This document shows, piece after piece, positions 34,732 to 43,214 of a DNA stretch of 64,000 nt. Origin of the DNA: a virus; the IMG/VR virus record IMGVR_UViG_3300032236_000195, positions 1 through 64,000 of that record; one strand, given 5' to 3'. The stretch's first letter is position 1. Each line of letters begins with the position of its first letter. A model generated the notes under the pieces. The model did not search any database. It saw only the letters and a program-made list of their open reading frames with translations, and was not told the DNA's origin. Position numbers and translations under genes: made by a program.

Positions 34732-37537
34732 ACCATTCCTCCGGGATTTGGGTCTTGAACCAATACAGGTGAGTTGGGTCTACGCTGATTGAACTTTTCC
34801 AGCCCGTAGTCAGGCGACCCTTCTTGTCATCTACCAGAATGTTCTGTGCCTTCATCTCAAACTCAAACTCGCGCGAACTTATCTGACGCTCGTTGAGATA
34901 CTTTTTGAAGTCAGTCTTGGAGACCTGCAAGAGACTCTGCTCGCTGACTATGCGCGCTACGATAGCGCCTCGTGGCTCCATCGTGACCTTACCGTCCTTG
35001 ATGACCAGAATGTTCGCCATGTTCTTGTTGATGTAATCGCCAATCACAGACGGGTAGTCAGTGCGGTTGATCTTGACCACGTTGTCACGGATCTCAATCA
35101 TCGACCGAATGACTATGTGGTAGATACGGTCCAGATCTAGTTTAAAAATGTTTGCATTGTTGCCAATCGTACCGGCGGTAAAAACTGCCGCCACAAGATT
35201 TTGATAGAAGCGATATGTTGAACTGTCGCCAAAATCCTTGATAAACCGTGCGTTCCATTTGCCGATCTCTTCAATGATCCATGCGTCGCCTAACTTAAAA
35301 AGTTCTTTGATGAACATCGGACCAGCGTGTCCGTAGTTGTAGGTGAACGTATCAAAGATCTTTGCACCCAATGCGCCACCACCCTCACCTTCAAGTACGT
35401 CAGGTTTGTGGACTAGGAACTCAATCAGGCGTGCTGCTTCTCCATCAGGGTTAGCTTTAAATTGCTCGAACTTGCTGTAGATCGATTGGTTTGTTGTGAA
35501 GATAGCAATCAATGACGCCGACATCTCATGCTCGCGTTCAGCGTTAACCGAACTCTGCATCCTGATCTTGGCCTTACCGTGAGAGATCTTATGCACCAAC
35601 TGCGACATTGGTTTGGCTTCACGGTTCGATACCTCGTCCAATCCAAACGGTAGGTTCTTCAACCCAAGGTAGCGTCCGGTCAGCCCGTTCTCGGTGGCAT
35701 CGAACACGGATAGCTCCTTGGGGTTCCCAAAAGGACTCAAAGCCGCGTACAAAGCACCGGTCTTACCACACCCCGACTTACCTAAAAGGGACATTACGAC
35801 GCCGGAAGTTGACGTATATGGCATCAAAACTGTACCAAAACCAGCCATTCCAGCAAAGGCATGTAGCTCAAATTGAGGTCGGTTCAACTCGTCAAACGAA
35901 CTGCGCCAACGCTCGTACGTGCCTTGCGGCTTGAGATATTTAGCGATGCCTTTGACGAATGGTGATGAAGGTGCGTCCAAAGTTTCTCCGTTGAAGTTAA
36001 TCTCTTTGTTGCCGATGACGAAGCTGCGCGTTGACCAATTTTCGCCTGTGATTTCTTCTGTCCATCCCATCTGCATACGCATGGTCTCCGCCACCGTATT
36101 TGTCTGCATGTATTGACCCCACTTCACAACGTAGTCCATTAAAAGTTTGGTGTTGGGCGATGAGGCAAGTACGCCGTTGTACGCCATCATTGCTTTGAAA
36201 GTCTCCTGCGCGTAGACATGCTTTAGCGGCAAGAGGAACTCCCGCATCGAATCCCGTGGAAGCACCAATCTCATGAGCAGACACTCTCCATCGTGAGGAC
36301 TCATCATCCTTCGGACGGGGAAAAACTCGTGAGGTAGGATCAGGATTGGATCGTTCTGGTGCTTGATGCCCTTCTTGTCTATGGTGGGTGCTGGCAGAAA
36401 GTAAATCCCCCCGTTATGCCCGCGCACAAACGGCATCAGGAATTCAGGGAAATCTGGAATCGTTTTGGTATCCGGTTGCGTCCAAACTGATTCCTCCGTA
36501 TCAGACGGCGGGGCAACTCTGAGTTCTCGTCCGAGGAGGATGGGGCTTGCAATTTTGCCTCTGTGCTGACACCCATTACATCCGTCAGAGTAGTTACTGA
36601 TGAACCACTCGCATTTCCGAGGGGCAGGAATAGGTTCAACTTTTTGTATTGTTTTATGGTAGTCATACTCCGGGTGATCTTCTGACATTAGGTGGACAGC
36701 AGTCGCGCCATCCTCACAAAACTTGGCTATGGATAGGCCAGCGAACCACAGTGGCTCCTCTATGGTGGCGGCGTTCACCAGAATATTTTTTATCTGATTG
36801 CAGCCCGTACCCTCAATACTTTCTGCCGCTATCTTTTCAAAACTTTTCGTGAAGTTATCCAACTTCAGCATCTGAAGAGTATCGTCATCCAGACCTTTCG
36901 ACGCTACTTCAAGGACGGATGCTTCGCTCTTTAGTGGTTCCTCACCAAAGAACTCTTTGAACTCCTGCCAACTGTAGATTGGGAACTCGTCACTAATAAA
37001 TAGCGTAGGTCGTGGCGGGTTATATTTATAGTTAAAGGTCTCCGGTGCTCGCATCAACCGGGAGGCATCTGCCGTGACCACGGGGTCAATCACTATGTGC
37101 ATCAAACAGAGTGATCTAAATCTCTCTGCGAATACTTTCCATTCATCAACCGGAATGTCTTGATCCATCAACCAATAGGCATGAAGCCCACCGCCTGAGT
37201 CAACAACGATTGGATCGGGTAAACCCGTAGCGCCTATAAGTTTGAAGAGCGCTACGTGCGCGTCGCCTTTTTCTGCATACGCTTTGTTGTCGCCTACGTC
37301 GAGATCAATAAAGAATGACTTAACGTATAAACAATCAGCAGCCTTTCTGCTGTATCCGTCAAAAGAACCTAGGGCTACAGAGACATTTAGATCTTTACTC
37401 TTGAACTTCTCAATTTCTTCCAAAACACCGTCGAGTGTCTCTGCATATCGGTTCTTGATGTTGTTGTGTAGATCAAAACCACTGACACAGTAGACACCCT
37501 GCGTGGGCAATGCTTTCTCGTAGAATTGTTTTAACAT
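34703..37537 (-). CDS. Primase-polymerase / DUF927-like helicase fusion (944 aa)
   Basis: Two parts. Residues about 60-200 look like an archaeo-eukaryotic-type primase: FFIDLD with D78 and D80, SGGGLHAYW with H119, then VIDPVVTADASRLMRAPETF. A Cys cluster near residues 305-325 (CEWFISNYSDGCNGCQHRG) may bind zinc. Residues about 580-720 form a DUF927-type helicase ATPase with Walker A LGKSGCGKTG (K592) and LPFGLDEVSNREAK. It would synthesise primers and unwind DNA at the replication fork. A minus-strand terminator lies just upstream, so it may need read-through or its own promoter. Confidence 0.75.
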   Translation of the reverse strand: MLKQFYEKALPTQGVYCVSGFDLHNNIKNRYAETLDGVLEEIEKFKSKDLNVSVALGSFDGYSRKAADCLYVKSFFIDLDVGDNKAYAEKGDAHVALFKLIGATGLPDPIVVDSGGGLHAYWLMDQDIPVDEWKVFAERFRSLCLMHIVIDPVVTADASRLMRAPETFNYKYNPPRPTLFISDEFPIYSWQEFKEFFGEEPLKSEASVLEVASKGLDDDTLQMLKLDNFTKSFEKIAAESIEGTGCNQIKNILVNAATIEEPLWFAGLSIAKFCEDGATAVHLMSEDHPEYDYHKTIQKVEPIPAPRKCEWFISNYSDGCNGCQHRGKIASPILLGRELRVAPPSDTEESVWTQPDTKTIPDFPEFLMPFVRGHNGGIYFLPAPTIDKKGIKHQNDPILILPHEFFPVRRMMSPHDGECLLMRLVLPRDSMREFLLPLKHVYAQETFKAMMAYNGVLASSPNTKLLMDYVVKWGQYMQTNTVAETMRMQMGWTEEITGENWSTRSFVIGNKEINFNGETLDAPSSPFVKGIAKYLKPQGTYERWRSSFDELNRPQFELHAFAGMAGFGTVLMPYTSTSGVVMSLLGKSGCGKTGALYAALSPFGNPKELSVFDATENGLTGRYLGLKNLPFGLDEVSNREAKPMSQLVHKISHGKAKIRMQSSVNAEREHEMSASLIAIFTTNQSIYSKFEQFKANPDGEAARLIEFLVHKPDVLEGEGGGALGAKIFDTFTYNYGHAGPMFIKELFKLGDAWIIEEIGKWNARFIKDFGDSSTYRFYQNLVAAVFTAGTIGNNANIFKLDLDRIYHIVIRSMIEIRDNVVKINRTDYPSVIGDYINKNMANILVIKDGKVTMEPRGAIVARIVSEQSLLQVSKTDFKKYLNERQISSREFEFEMKAQNILVDDKKGRLTTGWKSSISVDPTHLYWFKTQIPEEWFDAGSDQGT

Positions 37538-37551
37538 GTCTCGCAGAGTTG

Positions 37552-37576
37552 AAAAAAGCGAGGTCTCCCTCGCTTT
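37552..37576 (-). terminator. Rho-independent terminator on minus strand
   Basis: Perfect 8-bp arms (37555-37562 and 37569-37576) with a six-base loop, followed on the minus strand by a T6 run. It sits between the HTH gene and the primase-helicase gene and is preceded by a second G/C hairpin at 37585-37602. Confidence 0.8.
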
Positions 37577-37605
37577 GTTAGAACAACGGGGGTCGCCCCC
37601 CGTGG

Positions 37606-37929
37606 CTATTTGTTTCCGTTGAGTTCTCTCCCTACTATTCTTTCGAGGTAAAGTTTTGCCTCTGCGACGCTCCTAGCCGGGAGAATCTCTTTGGCGGTGT
37701 CACTCTCAATGATGTCCGTCAGCGTTTCAATCTTCAAGATATTTTTCTCTCGGATTTGGTTCCCGTTAAACCAATTGAAGATCGTCATACGGCTTACGTC
37801 AAGAGCATCGGCCACATACTTAGCTGGCAAGTTAGCCTTGACGCAAGCCATAGCCAAAGCCACCCCCGGCTTATGGGGGTTGGCCTTGAACAGCTTAATC
37901 AAAAAGGGTTCGCTGTACGTTCTGGACAT
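37606..37929 (-). CDS. Helix-turn-helix DNA-binding protein (107 aa)
   Basis: TAATG overlap with the upstream gene. Residues about 22-60 form a helix-turn-helix: VALAMACVKANLPAKYVADA, then LDVSRMTIFNWFNGNQIREK, where SRMTIFNWFNG looks like the recognition helix. The rest is helical. It could regulate the phage early operon or act in replication initiation. Its position directly before a terminator and the primase-helicase gene suggests control of that boundary, but the target is unknown. Confidence 0.7.
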   Translation of the reverse strand: MSRTYSEPFLIKLFKANPHKPGVALAMACVKANLPAKYVADALDVSRMTIFNWFNGNQIREKNILKIETLTDIIESDTAKEILPARSVAEAKLYLERIVGRELNGNK

Positions 37930-38750
37930 TACTTCTTAGACCATTTCTTGACCACATCTGAGATGTCCTTCTCAGGGACTTCAGCAGCTTTGGCAACCGG
38001 ACGTTTTTGAGGCTCAACAACCTCGTTCTCGTCGGTCTGGAACACGTTCATTTTAATCGCAGCTTCAGCCGCCGCGCTCTTGGACTGCCGCGCAATGATC
38101 TCAAGGTCAGCCTCGGGTACTGCACCAGCGGGTGAGAACAACACCTTCGGCGTTGGCGATTTAGTATCAAACGCCATCTTGGTCACAACGCGCCCTGCGG
38201 ACACATTGTGCGACGCCAAGTGCTGAACATACGGACGGAACGGGAACCGACCATTGTCTTCTTTCCCGAAGGTAGAAGTTGCTGGCAGAACAAGTTGCAT
38301 CACATCCCCAGATGGATCGTTAGGCAACACTACTGCGGTACGCCACGACAAACGGCAAGCGCTACCCAGACCGCCTTGTCCCGATCCTTTGACCGACATC
38401 TCGCATTCACTGCATTTAGACGCTTTCGGGGTCTTCACTTCGGGATCAGGCGCGCTGGAGTCAGCAGACCAGCACGTGGGGCTAATCTTCTGCCCTTCTT
38501 GATAGCCCGACTCGTAGTACATACGCGAGGCTTGGTGCGCCATCTTCACGAAGATCACGTTCATGTGGCGATCTTCAATCGCACCGATCTCTTTGCCGCC
38601 AGACATCAAACGGAATACACCGCCTTTGATGGACACACGTTTGCTACGTGCAGCACCACCGCCACCTGCTACTGCAAGAGTATCTTCATCCAGACCGGTC
38701 TGGACAAGTGCGGGGTTGCTAGCGAGAAGAGTTACTAAATCGTTTGCCAT
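37929..38750 (-). CDS. Putative ssDNA-binding replication protein with Cys4 motif (273 aa)
   Basis: ATG 38750. The N-terminal part (RVSIKGGVFRLMSGGKEIGA) and middle (MYYESGYQEGQKISPTCWSA) are typical of a conserved phage replication-module protein that I associate with ssDNA binding. Four cysteines (C93, C113, C116, C132) could bind zinc around KCSECEMSVKGSGQ. The acidic/Lys C-terminal tail ends DISDVVKKWSKK rather than the acidic tip of typical SSBs. Placement between recombination/helicase genes and primase supports the role; activity is inferred. Confidence 0.55.
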   Translation of the reverse strand: MANDLVTLLASNPALVQTGLDEDTLAVAGGGGAARSKRVSIKGGVFRLMSGGKEIGAIEDRHMNVIFVKMAHQASRMYYESGYQEGQKISPTCWSADSSAPDPEVKTPKASKCSECEMSVKGSGQGGLGSACRLSWRTAVVLPNDPSGDVMQLVLPATSTFGKEDNGRFPFRPYVQHLASHNVSAGRVVTKMAFDTKSPTPKVLFSPAGAVPEADLEIIARQSKSAAAEAAIKMNVFQTDENEVVEPQKRPVAKAAEVPEKDISDVVKKWSKK

Positions 38751-38772
38751 TTTTAAATCCTAACTGTGTTGA

Positions 38773-39171
38773 CTAATTGGAGGGTTTGCGAACTACGATG
38801 CCGAATTCCCTCATTACATTCACACCGGGCGGTAAGCCATCTTGCTCGTGCTCGGCCATGAATTGCTTGAAGTTGCCCTGATGGATGCGGCGTTCCAACA
38901 GATCAACCGCGTCGTTTTCCATGACGAACTTTTTGAAGTTATCCCAATCATTCGTCGTGAAACGCTCATTAAGTTTCCTGATCACTGTGCCGCTTCCAGT
39001 ACGGATGCTGCTCGCGTTGGTGTCGTTGCAGATGACCAGCATCTCTTTTTCGATAGCCAGCATGTCATCTAAGAACACCTTGTCGTCGGCCTCGTACTGA
39101 GCCTTCAGTGTCTCACGTTCGGTTCTAATAGTCAAGTAGGCTTTGACTAATTCTTCAAGGTTGCGTTCCAA
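38773..39171 (-). CDS. Conserved phage protein, replication module (132 aa)
   Basis: TTG start at 39171, eight bases after AGGAG and overlapping the helicase gene by 17 bp. The N-terminal two-thirds is a long charged helix (LVKAYLTIRTERETLKAQYE), then SIRTGSGTVIRKLNERFTTN, DWDNFKKFVMENDAVDLLER and GLPPGVNVM. I recognise the pattern from a family common next to phage helicases and SSBs, somewhat Gp157-like, with no proven function. Confidence 0.6.
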   Translation of the reverse strand: MERNLEELVKAYLTIRTERETLKAQYEADDKVFLDDMLAIEKEMLVICNDTNASSIRTGSGTVIRKLNERFTTNDWDNFKKFVMENDAVDLLERRIHQGNFKQFMAEHEQDGLPPGVNVMREFGIVVRKPSN

Positions 39172-40537
39172 TTCCTAACTCCTGTTTGTACAGATCCACA
39201 AGCTTCTCGTGGGATGTTACTTTGCCTTCCAGCATCTCGTAGACACGCCGCTCAGCCTCTGAACCTTGCAGGTGAACCACGGTCATACTGTTCTGTTGAC
39301 CAACACGGTCGATGCGAGCAATACATTGTAGGTATGTCTCTACCGAAGTGACGGGCGACCAGAACACCACGGTGTCAGCGGCAGTAAGCGTGATTCCGTG
39401 CGAAGCGGCTTGTGGTTGAATGACTAACACCCTTGGATCGGGCGTTGATTGAAAACGGTTGATGATGTCTGCTCTCTCCCTTGGTGATACACTTCCGTTA
39501 ATTACATCACTATTGACTCCTTGGCTGGTTAAGAAACGTGAAACTAGGTCGATGGTGTGAGTGAACGGGACAAACACCAGCACCTTGTTGTCTGTCTCGT
39601 CTAGCACCTCCATCAACGCGTTGAGTCTTGGGCTGATGTCGAACTCGATGACATCGCCCTCGTCGGTGTAGACCGCACCGCCTGAGATCTGCAACAGCTT
39701 GCTCATTTTTGCCGCCGCATTGACTGCGGTGATCTGCTCACCTGCTGCTTCGACAAGCATCTGCTCTTTGAGAACCTTGTAGTATTTAGCTACTTGGGGT
39801 GTTAGTGCAACGTGCCTCGTCTGGTACATCACAGAAGGTAAGTCCAGACAGTCTGACTTTTTGAATCGGATGGCGGGTTGGAGTGCTGTGTAGACGTTTT
39901 TCTGGGCATCTATTTTTGGAACCCATCTGAATTGCGTGACCTGCGTCATCACTTTATCGCGCCACGCAGTGAAGTATTGCGGTACATTTTGGGGAGAAAC
40001 TAATTTTGCTAACCCATAAGCATCAAGTGGTGATTGAGAGGCTGGCGTCCCTGTTAACATCCATAGTCTGGTTGATGGCCTTAATACTTTTTTTAGGGTT
40101 TTCCAGCGCTTGGTAGAAGCCGTCTTATACGCGTTGGCTTCGTCGATGACTATGAGGTCAAACCCTGAGTGGTAGATCTCTTCCCACACGATGTTTACAC
40201 CATCGTAGTTGATCACTACAAACTCGTAGCTTCCTTGGATAATCTTCTTACGCTTCTCTGCTGAGCCGTAAGCAACCGCAACGCTTCTATGCATAGCCGT
40301 CTTGAATACGTCGGCTTGCCATGCGGTAATCATGATCGAGAGCGGGCAAATGATAAGAACGCGGTTAACCTCTTTCTTACTCATCAGGTAGTCTGCCGCC
40401 CAGATGACGGAAGATGTCTTACCTGTACCTGCCTCGTTGAAGCAGAAAGCCCGATTGGTTGTGGCTAAGAACTCAGCCGTGGTCTTCTGATGTTTGAACG
40501 GGGTATATAATCCCGGCCAATTATATTCATTTACCAT
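39155..40537 (-). CDS. SNF2-family helicase/ATPase (460 aa)
   Basis: I chose ATG 40537; an in-frame GTG at 40549 is possible. Motifs in order: N-terminal FKHQKTT; Walker A FNEAGTGKTSS (K40); motif Ia LIICPLSI; Walker B LIVIDEANAYKT (D132-E133-A-N, a DEAN variant of DEAH); motif III MLTGTPASQSP; and C-terminal helicase motifs VFVPFTHTIDL, QPQAASHGITLT and QCIARIDRVGQQ. The length is near the minimal SNF2/DEXD core with no extra domain. It probably remodels or unwinds DNA during replication or recombination, as for phage helicases of this type. Confidence 0.85.
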   Translation of the reverse strand: MVNEYNWPGLYTPFKHQKTTAEFLATTNRAFCFNEAGTGKTSSVIWAADYLMSKKEVNRVLIICPLSIMITAWQADVFKTAMHRSVAVAYGSAEKRKKIIQGSYEFVVINYDGVNIVWEEIYHSGFDLIVIDEANAYKTASTKRWKTLKKVLRPSTRLWMLTGTPASQSPLDAYGLAKLVSPQNVPQYFTAWRDKVMTQVTQFRWVPKIDAQKNVYTALQPAIRFKKSDCLDLPSVMYQTRHVALTPQVAKYYKVLKEQMLVEAAGEQITAVNAAAKMSKLLQISGGAVYTDEGDVIEFDISPRLNALMEVLDETDNKVLVFVPFTHTIDLVSRFLTSQGVNSDVINGSVSPRERADIINRFQSTPDPRVLVIQPQAASHGITLTAADTVVFWSPVTSVETYLQCIARIDRVGQQNSMTVVHLQGSEAERRVYEMLEGKVTSHEKLVDLYKQELGIGTQP

Positions 40538-40698
40538 ACTAGATCTCACTGAATGACTGTAGGTGACCCCTTACGGGGGTCAGTCGGTCAAGCCCGACAT
40601 GCCGAGGAGGAGGACATCATGAAGACACCGCTTGACTGATGCGGTTAACTCGGGGAACCAAAACCCCCGGCGAAGCACACTCACACCTAACTGCTTCG

Positions 40699-40980
40699 CT
40701 ACTTCCTTTCACGCTTGCTGGTCTCTGAGACCAATGCGCCTTTTGAGTTTCTCTTAAAGGAGCGATTCTTGGCTGCGCTTTCCAGACGGATTCCGTCAGC
40801 ATTAGAACCGCCCTTGCTGAGTGCTTTAACGTGTGCGACATCTTTACCTGATCTATCAACGCCTTCATGGTCTAGCTTGCGTCTTGCTCGCTGACGTTCC
40901 ATCCGAGCGGGTAGTTCACCCCGCTCCTTCTGTTGCTGGTATTCCTTTTTGTAAGGACGCGGTTTGTTTACGTAGGGCAT
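40699..40980 (-). CDS. Small basic HNH-like protein (93 aa)
   Basis: ATG 40980 chosen. Highly basic N-terminus (YKKEYQQQKERGELPARMER), then GKDVAHVKALSKGGSNADGI, RLESAAKNRSFKR. The AHxxALSxGGSN and NRSF segments recall shortened HNH-type nuclease folds (first His, final Asn), though no Cys zinc knuckles are present. It may be a conserved DNA-binding relative rather than an active nuclease. It overlaps the preceding gene by 65 bp. Confidence 0.5.
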   Translation of the reverse strand: MPYVNKPRPYKKEYQQQKERGELPARMERQRARRKLDHEGVDRSGKDVAHVKALSKGGSNADGIRLESAAKNRSFKRNSKGALVSETSKRERK

Positions 40981-41146
40981 CTTGCTGGTCTCTTGCGTCG
41001 AGGATTGCAACGTGGATCATCCGTACCTCAACCAACGCTCCCTGCGCAGCCGAGATAGCGCCATCATAATCCTGTTCTAGCATCGCGTCATGTACATCTT
41101 GCAGGAACTTTTTGGCGGCAAGGTATGGTTCAGAATAATCAATCAT
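40916..41146 (-). CDS. Small helical protein (76 aa)
   Basis: ATG 41146, in ATGA overlap with the preceding stop. Helical, with FLQDVHDAMLEQDYDGAISA and ALVEVRMIHVAILDARDQQD resembling TPR-like paired helices; comparable short proteins are common in phage early operons. Its C-terminus overlaps the HNH-like gene by 65 bp, so one of the two boundaries may be off. Function unknown. Confidence 0.5.
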   Translation of the reverse strand: MIDYSEPYLAAKKFLQDVHDAMLEQDYDGAISAAQGALVEVRMIHVAILDARDQQDALRKQTASLQKGIPATEGAG

Positions 41147-41388
41147 GAATTTCTCGGTAGGTTTCTAAGGATGTAGAAGTGTTCGGGTTCTTGGGACTGA
41201 CCAACAAGTGTATACGCCCACATGTATCGGTTCTTGTAGTGAACTTCTCGTCGTGTGACGCGGTTGCTGCCAGCTAGTCTCGTAAGGATTCCAGCAATTG
41301 CTTTCTTTGTTAATCCGCTTATCTCAATGTCTTGAACGGGACACTCGCCCCTGTTGTGTAGAAAATCAATTACTCGTTCTTGTGTCAT
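41143..41388 (-). CDS. Small winged-helix-like protein (81 aa)
   Basis: ATG 41388 directly follows the previous stop. The order ERVIDFLHNRGECPVQDIEI, LTKKAIAGILTRLAGSNRVT, REVHYKNRYMWAY gives helix, turn, recognition helix and beta hairpin, consistent with a winged-helix DNA-binding fold. It could be a small regulator of phage or host genes. Coupled to the next gene by ATGA. Confidence 0.55.
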   Translation of the reverse strand: MTQERVIDFLHNRGECPVQDIEISGLTKKAIAGILTRLAGSNRVTRREVHYKNRYMWAYTLVGQSQEPEHFYILRNLPRNS

Positions 41389-41532
41389 TTAAAATAGTGC
41401 GTCTGGTACGTTAGACAAATCCAGCTTTGGTCTGCGCTGGCGTTTAATTTTCTCAACCACATGCGGGTATGGCGGGGGATGCCACACCCACCGAATTACC
41501 TTGCCTTCGTCATCAAGGATTCCGTATCTCAT
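41389..41532 (-). CDS. Very short conserved protein (47 aa)
   Basis: ATG 41532 with AAGGA upstream. The sequence MRYGILDDEGKVIRWVWHPP, then KIKRQRRPKLDLSN, resembles a short protein repeated in many phages (YGILDDEG.VIRWV). It looks like a beta hairpin with a basic tail. Function unknown. It overlaps the 57-aa gene by 20 bp. Confidence 0.55.
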   Translation of the reverse strand: MRYGILDDEGKVIRWVWHPPPYPHVVEKIKRQRRPKLDLSNVPDALF

Positions 41533-41686
41533 TCTTCGCTGGTCCTTTAAACATAGCCGCCCAAAAATTGTCCAGTATCTTTGCCTTAACCTCTTCGCGC
41601 CTGTCCTCGGGTATGTCTTTGACAGACTCATTGAGCGCATCAAGCACCGATTGAATCATCTGTTGCGGGGTAATAGGCGTGCTCAT
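41513..41686 (-). CDS. Small acidic helical protein (57 aa)
   Basis: Encoded by ATG 41686, in ATGA overlap with the end of the preceding gene. The sequence starts MSTPITPQQMIQSVLDALNE and continues with DIPEDRREEVKAKILDNFWA. It is a short helical pair without known domain. Coupled start and neat tiling between two other small genes support it being real. Confidence 0.55.
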   Translation of the reverse strand: MSTPITPQQMIQSVLDALNESVKDIPEDRREEVKAKILDNFWAAMFKGPAKNEIRNP

Positions 41687-41961
41687 GTGTTCTTCTCCTT
41701 TAGTTTGGCCTCAATTGCATTAGCGCAGTCTCGTTTTGTTACAAACGATTCCCAATCCATACACGCAATATCCTCATTCGTCAGCCCGACCCACTGACGC
41801 TCTGGTTGCGCCAGCCTATTGAACAGAGCGTCTATGGTTTGTTGATAAATGTCAGCGTGGCTTTTAGGTGTTAGATGCCTGTTATCTCTGACCCCATCTC
41901 TGGGATATACGTTATTGCACAGAACACTCAGCGCCTGTTGCATAAGTTCGTGGTCGGTCAT
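41683..41961 (-). CDS. Hypothetical phage protein (92 aa)
   Basis: ATG 41961 overlaps the preceding stop. Contains MTDHELMQQALSVLC, then IDALFNRLAQPERQWVGLTN and EDIACMDW, then CANAIEAKLKEKN at the C-terminus. The WVGLTNEDI stretch is common in phage-encoded short proteins, with no assigned function. Mostly helical and soluble. Confidence 0.55.
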   Translation of the reverse strand: MTDHELMQQALSVLCNNVYPRDGVRDNRHLTPKSHADIYQQTIDALFNRLAQPERQWVGLTNEDIACMDWESFVTKRDCANAIEAKLKEKNT

Positions 41962-42176
41962 GCTTCCCCCAAACTGTTGCGGAGCATTGCGTCATCCCAG
42001 CCCTTCTTGTACGCATCAGCCAAATCCACTTCGCTATATGTCTTGGCGCACTCTTCCCGCTCATGCGCGGCGACAAGGGCGGCAAAGCGTTCAAGGAATT
42101 CACGGTCTTCTTTAAGTGTGTGGTCCCAATCGTCACCAGCCTCCTGCGCCATCCTCATAACATCTTCTTTAGTCAC
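41958..42176 (-). CDS. Hypothetical phage protein (72 aa)
   Basis: ATG 42176. MTKEDVMRMAQEAGDDWD followed by FLERFAALVAAHEREECAKT and LADAYKKGWDDAM matches a common short phage protein with an ERFAALVAAHERE helix. Helical, acidic, no membrane segment. Function unknown. ATGA overlap with the following gene. Confidence 0.6.
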   Translation of the reverse strand: MTKEDVMRMAQEAGDDWDHTLKEDREFLERFAALVAAHEREECAKTYSEVDLADAYKKGWDDAMLRNSLGEA

Positions 42177-42337
42177 GCAAACTTCTCCTTAAACCCGCTC
42201 GGGCCTAACTTCTTATAGCAACTTTCACACTTCCAACGGAACGTGTTGCCCTTCGCCGTTGGTACTTTGTGTGTTGCTGGTTTTACTCTGCACTGCTGAC
42301 AATTTGGGGGTAATGATTTCAATCCCTCGCTGGACAT
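42173..42337 (-). CDS. Small zinc-ribbon protein (54 aa)
   Basis: I chose ATG 42337 because AGGAAGAG lies directly upstream; longer in-frame starts overlap the neighbouring gene heavily. CQQCRVKPATH and WKCESCYKK form two CxxC pairs, so a single zinc ribbon makes up most of the protein. Possibly a DNA- or protein-binding adaptor. Overlaps the upstream gene by 19 bp. Confidence 0.6.
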   Translation of the reverse strand: MSSEGLKSLPPNCQQCRVKPATHKVPTAKGNTFRWKCESCYKKLGPSGFKEKFA

Positions 42338-42522
42338 TCTCTTCCTTGATTGCAATTGCCATTGCAAGGAGGGCAAGTTCTTGCCTTCGCTGCTTCCCAC
42401 CCCGCCGTAAACGCGCCATGCATCCACCCTTCCATCGGGTGATACCCACCCATAGGTTGATTCTTCCCGTGTTCAGTTTTCCACCATAGCTTCCAAGCGT
42501 CAGCCCTTTCTTTATCAATCAT
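42319..42522 (-). CDS. Small Cys/Trp-rich protein (67 aa)
   Basis: ATG 42522 has AGGAGGTG just upstream. The N-terminal part (DKERADAWKLWWKTEHGKNQ) and middle (MEGWMHGAFTAGWEAAKA) are helical, and the end holds CPPCNGNCNQGRECP, a Cys-rich probable zinc site. I recall similar short proteins ending CNQGR.CPA in many phages. Function unknown. Confidence 0.6.
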   Translation of the reverse strand: MIDKERADAWKLWWKTEHGKNQPMGGYHPMEGWMHGAFTAGWEAAKARTCPPCNGNCNQGRECPARD

Positions 42523-42524
42523 GC

Positions 42525-43181
42525 TCACCTCCTGTCCTTGTAGTGTTCGCAAGTAGTGACCGGACACCATCCACACAATGGCGTCTTGTTTGGGTTCCAA
42601 ATGTCTGCTTCGTATGAGATACGCAAGCGGGTTAGATCGCCAGTAAAGTAACCCCACAACTCATCGATGTCCTCGCGCTTGTATTCTTCTTCCAAGAAAC
42701 TTTCTTTGACGATGAAGAGCAACGCCGCGTTGATATGCTGAACTTCTGGGAAGTGCGCGAACGTCATCAGCGCCATCAGCTTTAATTGTTTTGAATCAGC
42801 GTATTTGTTGCTGCCCGTTTTGTAGTCAACGATGTGCGCTTTGTCACCGTTGATGATGAGCAGGTCAACGATACCTCTCACCCAATAATCTTTTGAGTAA
42901 TCGGTAGCTTCACCGTTGCGGTTCAAAGCCATCTTGTGCTCGGGATACTTTTCTCCCTCCATTTCAACCAGCACATCAAGCACAGGCTGAAACTGCCGGT
43001 AGTTTTTGGCTAGTTCAGACCCGTCCTTGACGTAGTTTTCTACCGCCTTATGTACCTCGTTTCCGTAGGTCATCTCGGGCGTGGGTCGCTTGTGAAACCG
43101 CCTTAATACTTTTATCTCATGGTATTGCCTAGGGCAATTTACATAATCCTTGAGAGAGGAGAACGACCACGTGTAGTTCAT
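42525..43181 (-). CDS. PD-(D/E)XK nuclease with probable Fe-S cluster (218 aa)
   Basis: ATG 43181 chosen over an upstream TTG. Nuclease core: H44 in YGNEVHKAVENY, D106 in RGIVDLLI, D119 and K121 in AHIVDYKTG, then KQLKLMALM. Cysteines C16 (VNCPRQY) and C203, C206, C211 (LCGWCPVTTC) have the spacing of the 4Fe-4S cluster of Cas4/AddB/Dna2-type exonucleases. It would process DNA ends for recombination or replication. No CRISPR array or Cas1 is present, so this is not a CRISPR adaptation gene. Confidence 0.8.
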   Translation of the reverse strand: MNYTWSFSSLKDYVNCPRQYHEIKVLRRFHKRPTPEMTYGNEVHKAVENYVKDGSELAKNYRQFQPVLDVLVEMEGEKYPEHKMALNRNGEATDYSKDYWVRGIVDLLIINGDKAHIVDYKTGSNKYADSKQLKLMALMTFAHFPEVQHINAALLFIVKESFLEEEYKREDIDELWGYFTGDLTRLRISYEADIWNPNKTPLCGWCPVTTCEHYKDRR

Positions 43182-43214
43182 TTCGGTTCCGTTTGTAAAG
43201 CGCAAGTAGACATA

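Noticed and set aside
40538-40698. Short frames and hairpin-like G/C stretches between SNF2 and HNH-like genes
   Set aside because: Only 6-10 residue frames (one behind a GAGGAGG-like site); hairpins lack a T tail, so no gene or terminator is called.
42525-43181. Interpretation of the Fe-S nuclease as part of a CRISPR adaptation system
   Set aside because: No Cas1, Cas2 or repeat array nearby; the phage recombination context explains it better.
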